A DNA stretch of 64,000 nucleotides, taken from assembly GCF_003369915.1 (NCBI RefSeq), contig NC_046674.1, forward strand, positions 7,316,001 to 7,380,000, given 5' to 3'. A model generated the notes under the pieces. It was not told the DNA's origin and made no database searches. It saw nothing but the letters and a program-made list of their open reading frames with translations. Source of the stretch: Drosophila miranda. Taxonomy: Eukaryota; Arthropoda; Insecta; Diptera; Drosophilidae. Positions 48,565 to 59,892 of this stretch are shown in pieces (position 1 is the stretch's first letter; every line of letters begins with the position of its first letter). The position numbers and the translations under genes were made by a program.

Positions 48565-49256
48565 GTTACCGCGTGACCCATTGATAAACTATACCGTCCG
48601 ACCCTCAGAAATATACCAAAATATGCCGTCTCATTTTCAAAATATACCGTAAATATACTGACAAATTATTTGTATTCAAGCTCTATCATATTCCTCGTTT
48701 TTGTATATTCGGTTGAATATTACTAGCTAGCTAAGACCCTCAGGCCTGAACTCATAGTTTTATCCAATTACTAAGTCAATTTCCTACAAGACTGGCTAAT
48801 TATATGTTTTCACTTTTATTATAAATGCTTATAAAATAAGGTTTAAGCAAAACCGGTAAACAATTTTCACCATACGCTAACTCTACATTTGCTACTTATC
48901 AACTACATTTGTAATTACCAAAGACGACACCTGAAGGGGATATGCTGACGATTCAAAAATTGTTGCCCGTTATTTTTCATCTAAGCACCATGGAAGCGCC
49001 AGTGTAAAAACCTCCGCTATCCACTTTTCAAAATGCCTGTTTTTTCCGAAATTTTTGAAAGAGTGAGATTTTGATGGAAAACGATCAGGAATTCGATGTG
49101 GCTTGGGACATGGCTCTGAGTGGCATTTCTACACGGTTTCTACATTGGTGCATTTGACAAGAGGGTGAGTCCATACCGCGTCTTAAAATATACTGTAAAA
49201 TACTATGAAAAGTATAAAATTTGCAAGGTGTGTGAGCTAGATGTGGTGGCAAGAAA
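48565..49256 (-). repeat. Dispersed promoter-associated repeat, copy D (Abl)
   Basis: The head has AGTGTTACCGCG, a degenerate DRE (TTGATAAA), ACTATACCGTCCGACCC and AATATACCAAAATATG. Body boxes are TTACTAGCTAGCTA, CTCATAGTTTTATCC, ATTCGATGTGGCTTGGGACA, ACTATGAAAAGTATAAAA and GTGTGTGAGCTAGATG. Order and spacing match copy B, and it too is followed directly by another head. Confidence 0.7.
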
Positions 49257-49540
49257 ACCAGTGTGACCGCCGACCCATCGATAAAATATACCCCTTTTCA
49301 AAATATACCGTAAATATACTAACGAATTCAAGTTCTATTATAAATATTGGTCGTTTTTGATATTCCGTCGAATATTACTAGCTAGATAGAACTTTCAGCC
49401 CTTCCCACATAAATTAGTCCGATTAATAAATCAATTTCCTACTGACTGGCTTAATTTAAATACTGGCTTAAAAAAAAGTTTTTTGGCGAATAAGGTCAAA
49501 CAAATAAAACGTAATAAAGCGATATACCGATATACCCCGC
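49257..49540 (-). repeat. Dispersed promoter-associated repeat, copy E
   Basis: The head AGTGTGACCGCCGACCCATC..GATAAAATATACC is followed by the same TTACTAGCTAGAT and GGTCAAACAAATAAAACGTA boxes, ending near 49540. It is head-to-tail with copy D. Confidence 0.65.
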
Positions 49541-50084
49541 TGGGAAATTTGTAAGGAAAAAGGGTATGGACAACAGGCAAAACGAACAGACAATATAAAT
49601 CAAAATCCACCCCCTTTGCATAATATACCATGAGGACGATTTAAAATTTCCTGGTATAAGCACGGCTAGGTGAGGTTCGTACAAGTCTTGCAATTTGGAA
49701 TTTTAGAGTTTTGGAGCTGTGCGGTGATTGTTCGCCAGGTTCAGCAGGTGATTAACCATACTGATCTTGTGCCTGCATATCGGCAGGAATATAACGTGCA
49801 ATGGCCATTGTTGTGGGAGTGATGGAAATGGTTACATCCAAACTGAATCCGGTCTACGTTGGATAGCATAGCCGAGAATGCTTTAAAAAATCGGTCCTTT
49901 TCAGGACCACCCCCAAAAATTAAAAGAGATTCAAATATCTTAATTTACTTTATTAAATTGGGTCTTTTTTTGTTTTGTTTACGTTTAAGTGTTAACGTAA
50001 GGTCTGTGACAAAGTGTGGCCGAAGTATTTTTATATATACTACCTGTTGTCCATATCTTTCCATAGCCCAGTGATAGTCGGAAT
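49541..50084. other. Unassigned sequence between repeat copies
   Basis: No supported gene. A 50-codon stop-free frame (about 49680-49830, containing HTDLVPAYRQEYNVQWPLL) looks protein-like but has stops at both ends and no recognisable family. It could be an eroded coding remnant. Confidence 0.3.
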
Positions 50085-50150
50085 CGTGTGACCGCGGATT
50101 TACCGATAACTTATATGGTCAGACCCTCAGAAATATACAATCACATATTC
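50085..50150 (-). repeat. Dispersed promoter-associated repeat, isolated head (copy F)
   Basis: Only the head is recognisable: TCGTGTGACCGCGGATTTAC, CGATAACTTATATGGTCAGA and CCCTCAGAAATATAC. No gene starts nearby on the minus strand. Confidence 0.6.
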
Positions 50151-50403
50151 GATACATGGAAACTACACGGTAACGCTTGTATACTCTATTTGAAACCTAA
50201 GTAATAATGACTTTTTCTCGTATTGAAAAGGTTTAAACGTAAGTGTGAATGGAATGTAGGGAAATTTTCGCGATAAAAACGGATGTTGTTCCTTCAAATC
50301 CTGAACTTCTCTAAACTTTTCTACAACGCTTTTTTTCAAAATTCTCTTAAATACAAGAGGTTATAACTAGGTTAAAGTATTTGGTGGAATTTTATACGGG
50401 ATA

Positions 50404-51242
50404 AGGGCTCGCGCACACTGTAGCTGAAATCGGAGCTGAAAGCGGAGCTGATAGCTGATTTATAAGCTCTGAAAAAACAAACACACTGCACCGGTGCAAG
50501 TGCGCACATTGCAGACTGAGCTGAGCTGAAAGCTGAAAAAGCTCGCTGAAATCAGCTCAGCTTAGTTTGATCGATCAAGCATGTTTGTTTTTTCAGCAAG
50601 CTGATTGCTGATTTTGTTCAAGTGTATTGGTTCATAAGTGATCGAAAATGGGCTGCAAAACATTGTTAAGCGAAATTACGGTTAACCCAGAGCTGGGGAA
50701 TAAGCGGGATTATTAAAAATATTTGAATCATAGTTTTATTTCTGGCAGGAGATAAATTGGGCAAAAAAGTTGTATTATTTACCATTTTCATATGTCAATA
50801 ATAAATATAATATACTATGTCCCCAAGTACAGTAAACGCTAGGAAAACATCACAATGTTTATTATTATACAACATAATGAATAATTGAGAAATTTAATAA
50901 TAATTCGTAAAATAAAAGTAATACGAATACAATACATAACGGAAATGTGGTTGAAATACACGGAATAAAAAAAAACTAAGAAAACTTCCGTCTGGCTACT
51001 GTACGTGCTGTGAAGTAATTAATTAACAATATAATAATAATAATTATAATGATAACTTTTGATGCCACTTGAGGAGACAAAGGAAGGCAATGGCTTTCAG
51101 CTTTCAGCAATCAGATCAGCCGACAATGTAAGCACCTGCAAGCTGATTTTGCCTGAAAAAAGCTCCCAGATCAGCTGAGCTTTCAGCTCCGATTTAAGCG
51201 CCGATTTCAGCTCCGCTTTCAGCTATAGTGTGCGCGAGCCCT
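50404..51242. mobile_element. 839-bp non-autonomous DNA transposon with AGCTGA-rich ends
   Basis: The two ends are inverted repeats: AGGGCTCGCGCACACTGTAG at the left, and its complement with one mismatch (TATAG) at the right, extending 26 bp. Both are flanked by TA (50402-50403 and 51243-51244), consistent with a TA target duplication. Inside each terminus, AGCTGA/TCAGCT boxes recur many times over about 180 bp on the left and 150 bp on the right, in inverted orientation. The centre is AT-rich and has no transposase frame. I cannot assign a superfamily with confidence; the TA duplication suggests Tc1/mariner-like mobilisation. Confidence 0.8.
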
Positions 51243-51439
51243 TAGTCCGTAGGCTATTATCGTGACGGACTTATGCTTTCTTCTTGAGTATCGGCTATAA
51301 AAATAACAATGATAATAGGTTAGTTAAATTAGACTAGACATTAGGTAGTTTGTTAACTTGCCTTCGCCTGCTGGGTGGATCAGTGTTAAGCTGTGTGTCC
51401 TCTTGTGGGTTGGATGGGTTTGTAGCATCAGTTGTTGAA

Positions 51440-52318
51440 TCATTCGAGCTGCCCCGGTATTATCCGCGTAGCCTTCGCCCATTCGGTAGTAAAGCTGGCC
51501 TGATCTACGAGGCAAGCCTGTAGTTCCTCCATGTCAAGCGAACGGAACTTAACTAAAGGCGTCCCGAACGATATTCGGCTGTATAGTTTTTCTATCTGCT
51601 GCTCGAGATTCTCGGTGGACAGGTCAAACACATACAACAGCAAATCCGTTTGAGTAGCCATCTTCATCCCGTTTTTCAGATTGTAGTAGCGATTCAATAA
51701 CATCCCCTTGTAGGTGTTGGCCACAGTGAAGTCTCCCCATGTGATCATATCTATCGCGATCAGGTTCGTGCCGCAGTTTGAAAGCTGGTACATTAACTGC
51801 TGCAATATTTCGTTTCGCCGTTCCAGGGGTTGCGCGCTGGCATTCCAAGAGTACAAAAAGACTTTGTCCTGCCAGGGGAATGTATTGCGCAAGCCATCAG
51901 TTATCATGGTCTTCCCAACGCCGGGTGGGCCGACCAATGCCACCCAACGGATCTTTTGATCGGGACTCAGTCTCTGTTGCATGTATTCGAGGGTATCCTT
52001 ACGGCTCAACACTTGATCGCCAATATGCTTGAAGATACGACGAATGTCCAAGGAGTCCTCGACTGAGTTGTAGACTGTCAGCGTTGGATCTTTGTGCCAC
52101 GAAACGACCAGGGCGTCTCGCCCAGGGTACGCTTCTTTATACTTTAGAACGATGAATATGGCCACCAGTGCCGTAACGATTGCGGCCGCTATAAAATGGA
52201 TGCCGGACCAGGCCGCGAAAAAGCGTTCGGGCCACGGTAACTCGGCCTCGATCTGATGGTGAGCCCGGCCTCGGAGATCCCGACCGGGCAAACGACGCTC
52301 GTCGCGCTCTCTTGGCAT
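51440..52318 (-). CDS. Intronless single-pass membrane protein with P-loop ATPase motif
   Basis: 292 residues from the first ATG at 52318. A basic/acidic N-terminus (MPRERDERRLPGRDLRGRAH) of about 38 residues is followed by one membrane helix at about 40-58 (IHFIAAAIVTALVAIFIVL). A soluble domain then carries Walker A GPPGVGKT at 130-137 and a Walker B-like NLIAIDM with Asp190. A third hydrophobic strand (TDLLLYVFDLS) precedes a helical end. Size, topology and motifs suggest an AAA+/torsin-like luminal ATPase, or a relative of the torsin cofactors LAP1/LULL1, but I see no decisive torsin motif; the family call is a guess. The gene has no introns and is isolated between transposable elements. 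The frame is fully intact, which argues for function. Confidence 0.72.
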   Translation of the reverse strand: MPRERDERRLPGRDLRGRAHHQIEAELPWPERFFAAWSGIHFIAAAIVTALVAIFIVLKYKEAYPGRDALVVSWHKDPTLTVYNSVEDSLDIRRIFKHIGDQVLSRKDTLEYMQQRLSPDQKIRWVALVGPPGVGKTMITDGLRNTFPWQDKVFLYSWNASAQPLERRNEILQQLMYQLSNCGTNLIAIDMITWGDFTVANTYKGMLLNRYYNLKNGMKMATQTDLLLYVFDLSTENLEQQIEKLYSRISFGTPLVKFRSLDMEELQACLVDQASFTTEWAKATRIIPGQLE

Positions 52319-52627
52319 CGCTAACAAAGAGCCAAATCACAAAATCACAAAACTAAAATATTTATTTACCGAGTAAGGAAAACTTTTTTGTAAAATGAAC
52401 CTTTTTGAAGGGATTGTTCCTTGCAACTGAATAAATTCTAAATGAGATGCTTGTACTTCTATTTGACAGTGTTCGAAAAGTAGAAGTATTAACAGAAAGT
52501 AGTGTTTCACACACAGCAACGAACGAGTGTCTCTTAATGCACTCAATTATGATCCTTTCAATTTAATTGGGCACCATTTCATACGATCCGCCCCTTTTCT
52601 CAAAGAGGCTGATTTTCATAATTAACG
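52319..52627. other. Upstream flank of the P-loop gene
   Basis: About 300 bp with no gene and no recognisable core-promoter motif of the motif 1/DRE type. It presumably contains the promoter and 5' UTR of the P-loop gene. Confidence 0.35.
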
Positions 52628-53110
52628 AGGGGCACGTGGTGAGCCGCGGCTAGCACTGCGGCTCTACTTTATACCCGGTACTCTGTCAGTAAATACATAC
52701 ATACTATGTACATACGTGAGCTTATGATTTACGTTATTTATAGAATATATTTTTTTAATGTCGTTTAGTGACGCTGTTCGCAAAATTAACAAATTGATTT
52801 TTTGTAAAAAAAAAAAAATTTCATAAAAATCGGTTGACAGTTTGGCAAATTATTGTATATTCGATTTTATCTGTCTCTTGCCGTATTATCTTGCTTCCCT
52901 CCGCCAGAGGGCGCACACTGCATGATTAAGAGCGAGATAGAGCAATAGAGAGAATAGGAAAAGCCCTTGGAAGCGTGGATGGGGTGGCATAGCCAATGTA
53001 ATTGAATTTGTTTCTTGTGGCTATAATAATGATCCGATCTGGACCAGATTCGGCAATCTGATATACATGGTCAGACGAGAATCTGATATACATGGACAGA
53101 CGAGAACACC
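52628..53110 (+). mobile_element. Degenerate DINE-1/INE-1-like fragment
   Basis: It starts near GTGAGCCGCGGCTAGCACTG and TATACCCGGTACTCTGTCAG. It continues through a purine-rich stretch to GGCTATAATAATGATCCGATC and CCAGATTCGGCAATCTGATA, matching the order in the copy at 27.6 kb. It lacks the terminal hairpin and GTCY tract, and has a local duplication of AATCTGATATACATGG. Confidence 0.6.
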
Positions 53111-55212
53111 TTTATAAATTGGTCCCCAGATTGGAAGCGCGATATTGTAAGGGATTCGATTAATTTTGATTATGTTGGCACTGTGTTGCTCCTCACGAAG
53201 GGTTTGCGAGACGAGATCATGCCCCAGGTATACCAAAAGTGAAAATTTCGTTATTCAGGCGCCACCCGGCCATATCGTTTAGGCCAACACCAGAATGGGA
53301 TTCAGTGAAAGTGAATGATTTGCGGCTTTTCCACAACCAAATGGGATGGCCTCCGAGGCGGAAAGTAGGGCGCCCAATCCCATTCCCGCAACCAAGTGAA
53401 ACACATGAATTTGTTTGTTTTTCCATCCTTTTCCTTTTGTTACGTTTTATTTATCCGTTGGTTTTGTTTAGCATTTTCAAACATTTTTTGCTTTTGTTTT
53501 GTTCTTCACTTTTGTTTAGTATCTATACCCGACAAAAAAGTTAAATTTTGTTCGTTTCAATTTCTACCACTACGGCGCATCGTCTATCATCGGGATCCTA
53601 TCCTATCGTATCCTCCCGCACTCACCCGATCATCTTTCGATCATCTTTCGGTTTCTTTTTCTTTTCCTTTTTCGGTTTCAGTTTCAGTTGCAGTTTCCTC
53701 GTTTACACTAAATTAACTTTTCAAGTAGGACTTTTTGCTTTTCATTTCCATGGTTTATCTCTTTCTCTCTCTTGCTTTTCGCCTTCTCATATCCATATCC
53801 ATATCCATATTCATATCAACATTCTCTTTTGCTTACAAATATAAATATATATAATTTAAGCTTTTGTTACGTTCAAGGACTTCCTTTTGTGTGTAGAAAC
53901 TGTACGTTTTCGTTATCGGTTATCGTTTTCTGTGACAAAGTATCCAAAATCCTATGCAAAGGTTAACTAAATAAATGCCTTCCCCTAACAGAACTCTGAA
54001 TATAATATATAATGCCTTCATCTTTGCGTGGTGTGTTAAATGGTGGTGTTAAATGGATGCACTGCACTTTTTAAAAAAACAATTTATTACATTACAAAAC
54101 GATTTGCGATTTACGCTCGTGGATCGTGGTTCGTGGAACAATATTCTAACTTATAGTGTCTTCTGTTTTGCTTCCGTTTCTGTTTCTTTGCTTCGTTAAT
54201 ATTCCATTTAGATAGTTTTATAAATATATATTGTATATGTATATAGACTTAGAGTACAAAGTTCTCAGACCCGACCCCACGCTTTCGCTACGCCTATTCT
54301 GCCTGAATATCTATATCCCTTAGATACACTAGAGGGGGGTACAGCGTGTGTTCTTGAGAATTTCTAACTAACTTAGGAGGCAACACAAATCCCACCTGAG
54401 AAGACAACGCAAATATCGCAATGCAATCGAAAATCTACATCAATTCGGGAGGCTGTCAATAAATCTGCAAGTTAAATAATATATATAAACCGGTATATAC
54501 ATATATATATGTATATATATATATATATACTACCTTTTTTTTGTTTCTTTTTGGGACTCAACAGCACACTACAACTGTACCGAATCTGTATTTGCGGAGG
54601 GGAATCTTTGAGACTGCTTTATGGAGAAAAGAAGTGTGTGAATGTGAATGTTTCTGGTGTGGTGGTGTCGTGGTGTGGCTATCTCTATATAACTCTAGAT
54701 CCCCGCTATAGACAGAACTGCCTGATCTGATCTGGGGATACAATCATTTCCGTCTTCCTTATACATATATAGAAGGATGCCTCATTCCAACATTCCTTAC
54801 AGAGTCTATATAGCAGCTAAGTGTACGACGTACATGTTCCACAGTCTCTCCGCCTACTCCTACTGCTACTCCTACTCCTACTCCTATGCCATACAGCTCT
54901 CGAGGTTGTCTTTTTTCTTATATACATTATCCAGATATATAGTACAGTATAGGGGGGATATATGCCTGTCAACCTGTTTCAACTTTATGCTTACAAATTC
55001 TAGAATTTCTGTCTGTCTGTCTGTTTGTGTGTTTGTGTGTGTGTGTGTGTGTGTGCTGCTGGCTGGCCCTGGGGTTAAAATTAAAAAACAACGTGTACAC
55101 CGCTACATAAATAAATCCTTAGCCATCCTTAGCCGTTAACAGATCCTCCTGCCGCTGCTCTTTCCGGTCCTGCTCCTGCTCCTGCCCCTCCTCTTTCTGC
55201 TGCTGCTGTTGC
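53111..55212 (-). other. Baldspot 3' UTR and intergenic DNA
   Basis: No coding frame I trust. The part from about 54000 to 55212 is TA/CT-rich and probably Baldspot 3' UTR. It contains (TATG/TA)n near 54500 and (GT)n near 55020-55060. Confidence 0.4.
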
Positions 55213-56136
55213 TTACTGCGCCTTGGCCTTGCGCAGATAGGCGGCCTGATCCTCTGACTGAGTGCCGCCCGATGAGGAGATGTGGTCCACCGGCTGCTTG
55301 ACCGCATTCTGGCCGGCGAGAGTGGCAGCCATGCGACGGCTCTTGTTGCCGCCCGGCGACAGGTACACCTTATAGAAGAATCGCGCGAATAGGACAAAGT
55401 AGCTAAAGTACATGGCAATGGAGAGGTTGATGTTGCGCTGCGAGATGTTGCACGACTGTGTGCCGTGGGTCTTCAGGAAGCCATTGGCCCACACATTGAT
55501 CGCACACCCGATGATCATCTGCGTCAGCTGCAGGGACGTGATGATCATGGCGATGAAGCGCGGTGGATTGAAGCGGGCAGCCTTCAGTGCATAGTAGCTG
55601 TACATCACCGAGTGCACGCAGTAGTTCATAACGATGAACCAGCGCGCCGAGCTGGTGTACTCCGTGTAGCTGAACCACGAGTAGATCAGCACGGTGATGT
55701 GGTGGTACCAGTGCAGGAAGATAAGCGGCTGCTTGCGCAGCACTATGAATATCGTGTCCCCCAGCTCCGGCAGCTTGCTGAGCACAAACAGCCAGGTCCA
55801 GAATCCGCACACGCGATCTTGCTCGATGTAGCTGTCGTTGCGGGGAGAGAGAACAGGGGGTGAAATATCGGTCGCAATCGAAAGGGGAGCACAATCCACC
55901 TAATCCACCCAATCAAGTTTCAACAGCTCTGGGGTTCATTGTATGCAAAAGCAACCTTGAATCTGATTGCGGATCGGTGATTGGGGATTGGTACTAACCT
56001 GGGCACACAGACAGAGTGGAAAAGTCCGTAGTGACGGAGCACATGGAGCAGTTCCGGCGCCGTGCGGGCAGCACCCATGATGCTGAACATCGCCAGCATT
56101 GTGTTCCATATGATGAGCGGGCCACGAAGCTGAAAT
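55213..56136 (-). CDS. Baldspot: Baldspot, ELOVL6-type fatty acid elongase (5' part outside window)
   Basis: Two coding exons, 56136-55999 and 55831-55213, are separated by a 167-nt intron. They give about 252 residues up to the stop. The catalytic histidine box HWYHH lies in PLIFLHWYHHITVLIYSW. The KLPELGDT box precedes it, and NYCVHSVMYSYYALKAA follows. These are hallmarks of ELO-family condensing enzymes that lengthen very-long-chain fatty acyl-CoA in the ER membrane. The tail ends AAYLRKAKAQ, a basic C-terminus fitting ER retrieval. The acceptor before RFQLRGPL at 56136 requires an upstream exon of about 60 residues, and none is found up to 64000, so the preceding intron exceeds 7.8 kb. 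D. melanogaster Baldspot is needed in spermatogenesis and ER-stress response; that is known biology, not seen here. Confidence 0.95.
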
Positions 56137-58851
56137 CTGCAACAAGAACAATGAGAATGTTTAATAAATATCCACATACATACGTAGGTTAGAAGAAAGC
56201 ACTTCCTAAATTCTAGAAGTTTCTCCAAAGCGGAGTGTAGTTCTCTCTCTCTCTCTCTCTCTAGGGAACACTCAATATTTACCCAAAGCCAATAATAACC
56301 GAGAAATCGCACATGAAAATACAACAGCGAACCAAAGCCGAAAGTCAACAAAACCTTTGAAAATTTTTCAATTATATTGCCTATTTTGCCTGTGTGGGGG
56401 CCAACAGGGATCGGGCCCAAACGAGCGTGACAGTCAAAGATCAAGTGCTTTATGTACTATATATACTGTATATATTTGTGCAATGCAATGACAGCACTAG
56501 CGACGGCCCAACCCCCTTTTCCAACCGTGGAAAAAAGGTCACCGCAAAGTGAAACTCCGAGTGAAGTTTGCTCAAGTAATTGACCGCCAAAATGATCGTT
56601 CCAGTGATCAGGGGGGCTATAATCCCAGACAGAAATCATTCTATAAAACTGACTACTGGCTGGAGCTTAGAGCAGCGTGTGGTTGTCGGTTGTTAGGTCA
56701 CTTTATGATGTACCTATCACGATCGTTCGATGCATTTTTAGACATTGTTTTGTCACGAGATCGTGCCCCAGATTGTATACCCTTCAGGAAGGACAGAAAC
56801 AGCCAAACAGCCACACAGATTAATAATGACTTTTAACGACTTCCAGCTTCCGGCATCAACATATGTATTTATGAATTTCTTGAATTGTTTGGAAAAATGT
56901 TGGGCAAGGTCAAAGAAACGCCTCGATAACCTTCTTGCCCTCAAAGCAATTGCAGAAACAATCAAATCAGCCTGCCACGTGCCTCCACCATACGAGTTTT
57001 GTAGAGGCATGGAGGAGGGAATCCATTAAAATTTCTTTGATTTTCGTTTTGCCCAAGACAGGTTTCGAATTTTAATGATCGCACAGCACCGCACCACTTG
57101 AGAGTTCTCTGAAAGAAGAAGTTTTTTGGGGTTCTGGGAACGGAAAGCGGGAAACGGGAAACGGAGTGAATCACAGACATTGTCTGACGGGCGATATCAG
57201 TCAACGACGTTAGTCTAGCTGAATCACGGCCCCATTCACAACATACCCTTTCGAGTATTGCTTTGCGTTAATCGGCAAAAATTAGTAATGAAATAGTGCG
57301 CAATCTATGAGAATTAGCCTCTTAACGGCAGACTAATCAGCGAACCCAAACCCTTATCGATCCCAGCCAATCGGCCAGTCAGCCATAAATTACTCATAAA
57401 AAAAATCATTCCACACACACACACACACACTAACACGCAAACACCTGGCCAAAAACACACAGAAAAATACCTGTGATAAGAGAGAATGTGGGAATAGTTT
57501 TTGGGCCGCGTGATTCTTAGCACCAAAAAAACAAAAAAAAAAACCACCACCTGTTCAGAGAAAAGAAAATCTGTCCCGTCGCATAATCTCACAGAAAAGT
57601 ACATATGTATGTATTTGTTCTCATTATTAAAATCGCCACCAACTCCAACAACATAGAAACAAAAACAAAACAAAAAAACAATTGCGATCGATAGCGAGAA
57701 ATTACGAAACGCCGCCAGCCGCCAGACGCCATAAAAAAGGAAAGATTTTTGTGCGGCGTAGTGCAAGACGATTGTGGCATACAAAAAGCTCACTCAAATT
57801 TGCGAGCCCAGCCAACAACGGATTTGCATAGCTATAAGTGTCCCCCTACCTACAACCCCACCCCACCCCACCACACTGTAATAGACAATTAAGCTGCGTT
57901 TCTCTACACATGTGTATGTGTGTGTGTGTGTGTTTGTGTTTTTCATTCTGGAAGCGGAAATGTTCAACTAAAGAAACTAAAGAATTGAAATTCCTTGTGC
58001 TCTGAATACCAGTTTAAGATTTTCTTAAGCAGTCATTTCCATTAATCACAATTAAGCTCAATTCCCAGGAGAGAGGAAACACACGCACACACGCACACAC
58101 GCACACACACACACACACACTACTACTAGCAAGCTGAGTTGGAAGGAGGCCTAAGCATTGCCAGGCGCCGAGCGGACAGGGCTGCTTCGGCCATAAGGAA
58201 GAGGACTGGTGCCCCGAGTGCCCCGGCATTGCCATATGCCACAGGTTCAATGCTGGAGGCAGCGGCGTCCTGGGAAGTTCCCTGGAGAGGATGCGGAAGG
58301 AACAGTCGGAGTAGCCCCAACAGTCACCTGTCTGTAAATTGTGTCTTTGTTGAGACCAGGCAAAATCAACGAAAGGAAGGTTCACTCTTGGTTCCTGCTC
58401 GCTCCCATTGCTCTCCTGCCCGAAAAGCCGCCCCAGAAAAGGCTTCGAAAAGCTTCGTTTCGCCTGCACTAACAATTCCCAACTGGTTCTAGCGGCCAGT
58501 GCATCAGCTGCCGGCTGCAGGGCCTGTGAATCTTCGTGCCTGAAATTAATGAGTAAGGAAAACCAATCCGCCTTGCTAATCGCTTGGTAGTATTTGGCTT
58601 CTAGGCAAAGGGGCGGCCCTCAGAAGCCGCTCCCTTGAGGCCTAAATTTTTGCACGGGCACAGGTCGCCCCCTGCTTTGCCGGCACGGCCCCTCCCATTT
58701 GGCGGCAGGAACCGGCACCTACTTTTGTGTCGGGGAACGCTGCTGGATGGGGGGGGGACCACCGCCGCCGGTTGGAGTGTTTGCGATCTGCCCGATAAAA
58801 CATATATTTCATAATTTGCCGAATAATCGCGACTGACGGTGGACATCTTTT

Positions 58852-59892
58852 TATACCCGATACTCAAAATGAGTATTGGGGTATATTAGATTTGTGGTAA
58901 AAGTGGATGTGTGTAACGTCCAGAAGGAATCGTTTCCGACCCCATATTCTTGATCAGCATCAATAGCCGAGTCGATTGAGCCCTGTCTGTCTGTCCGTCC
59001 CTATGAGCGCCTAGTGCTCAAAGACTATAAGAGCTAGAGCAACGACATTTTGTATTCAAACTTCTGTAATATGTCACTTTTGCACGTATATTTCAAAATT
59101 TCGCGCCAGTCCCTTCCGCCCCCGCAAGGACGAAAATCTGTGGCATCCACAATTTCGACGGTACGAGAAAACTAAAAACGCAGAATCGTAGAAGATGACT
59201 ATATCATCTAGAGTGCAAAATCTGAACCAGATCGTATAATTATTATAGCCAGAATCAAGAAAACAATTTCATTCTTTCTCGCTCTGTCTCTCTCTAACAC
59301 ACAGGTTTCATGGTCGGTTTTGCCAATTGCAAAATATGAGTTCAAGGATCTCAGAACCTATAAGAGCCAGGGCAACCAATTTTGGTATCCACACTCCTGT
59401 GATATCGGCCCTTGACCGTTTTGTATCAAAATTTCGCCACACCCCCTTCCGCCCCCGCAAAGGACGAAAATCTGGGGCATCCACAAATCTCAGAGACTAT
59501 TAAGGCTAGAGTAACCACTATAAAACGTATATCTCAAAATTTCGCCCCACCCCCTTCCGCCTACACAAAGGACGAAAATCTGTTGCATCCACAATATTGC
59601 ACATTCGAGAAAACTAAAAACGCAGAATCATAGATAATGACCATATCTATCAGATTGCTAAATCTGGATCAGATCAGATCATTTTTATAGCCAATAGGAA
59701 CAAATCAATTTGCAGTGGCTACGCAGCGCCCGACGTCACGCTCAGACTGATTTTCTGTCTCTCTCGCACGCACTCTTTGTCGTGTCGTTTAATATTAGCG
59801 GCGTCTGCCGGAGGAGAGCCATACTGACTTAGTATCGGGTATAACCGTAGAGTTGCGGTGTCCGCAGCAACTCACAACGTTCCCCCTCGTTT
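58852..59892 (-). mobile_element. DINE-1/INE-1-like Helentron element with internal duplications
   Basis: Reverse complement of the type found at 27.6 kb. The terminal hairpin TATACCCGATACTC..TGAGTATTGGGGTATA is at 58852-58885, CTGTCTGTCTGTCCGTCC is near 58984, and the opposite end CGTTCCCCCTCGTTT is at 59878-59892. The middle box CAAAATTTCGC..CCTTCCGCC..CGCAAGGACGAAAATCTG occurs three times (about 59093, 59426 and 59530), making it about 400 bp longer than the other copy. Confidence 0.82.

Noticed and set aside
49680..49830. 50-codon protein-like frame (HTDLVPAYRQEYNVQWPLL)
   Set aside because: Stops on both sides, no start, no recognisable family; kept only as a possible remnant.
53239..53544. 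101-residue plus-strand frame after the degenerate DINE-1
   Set aside because: Composition turns into T-rich low complexity and no family is recognisable; possibly repeat-derived.
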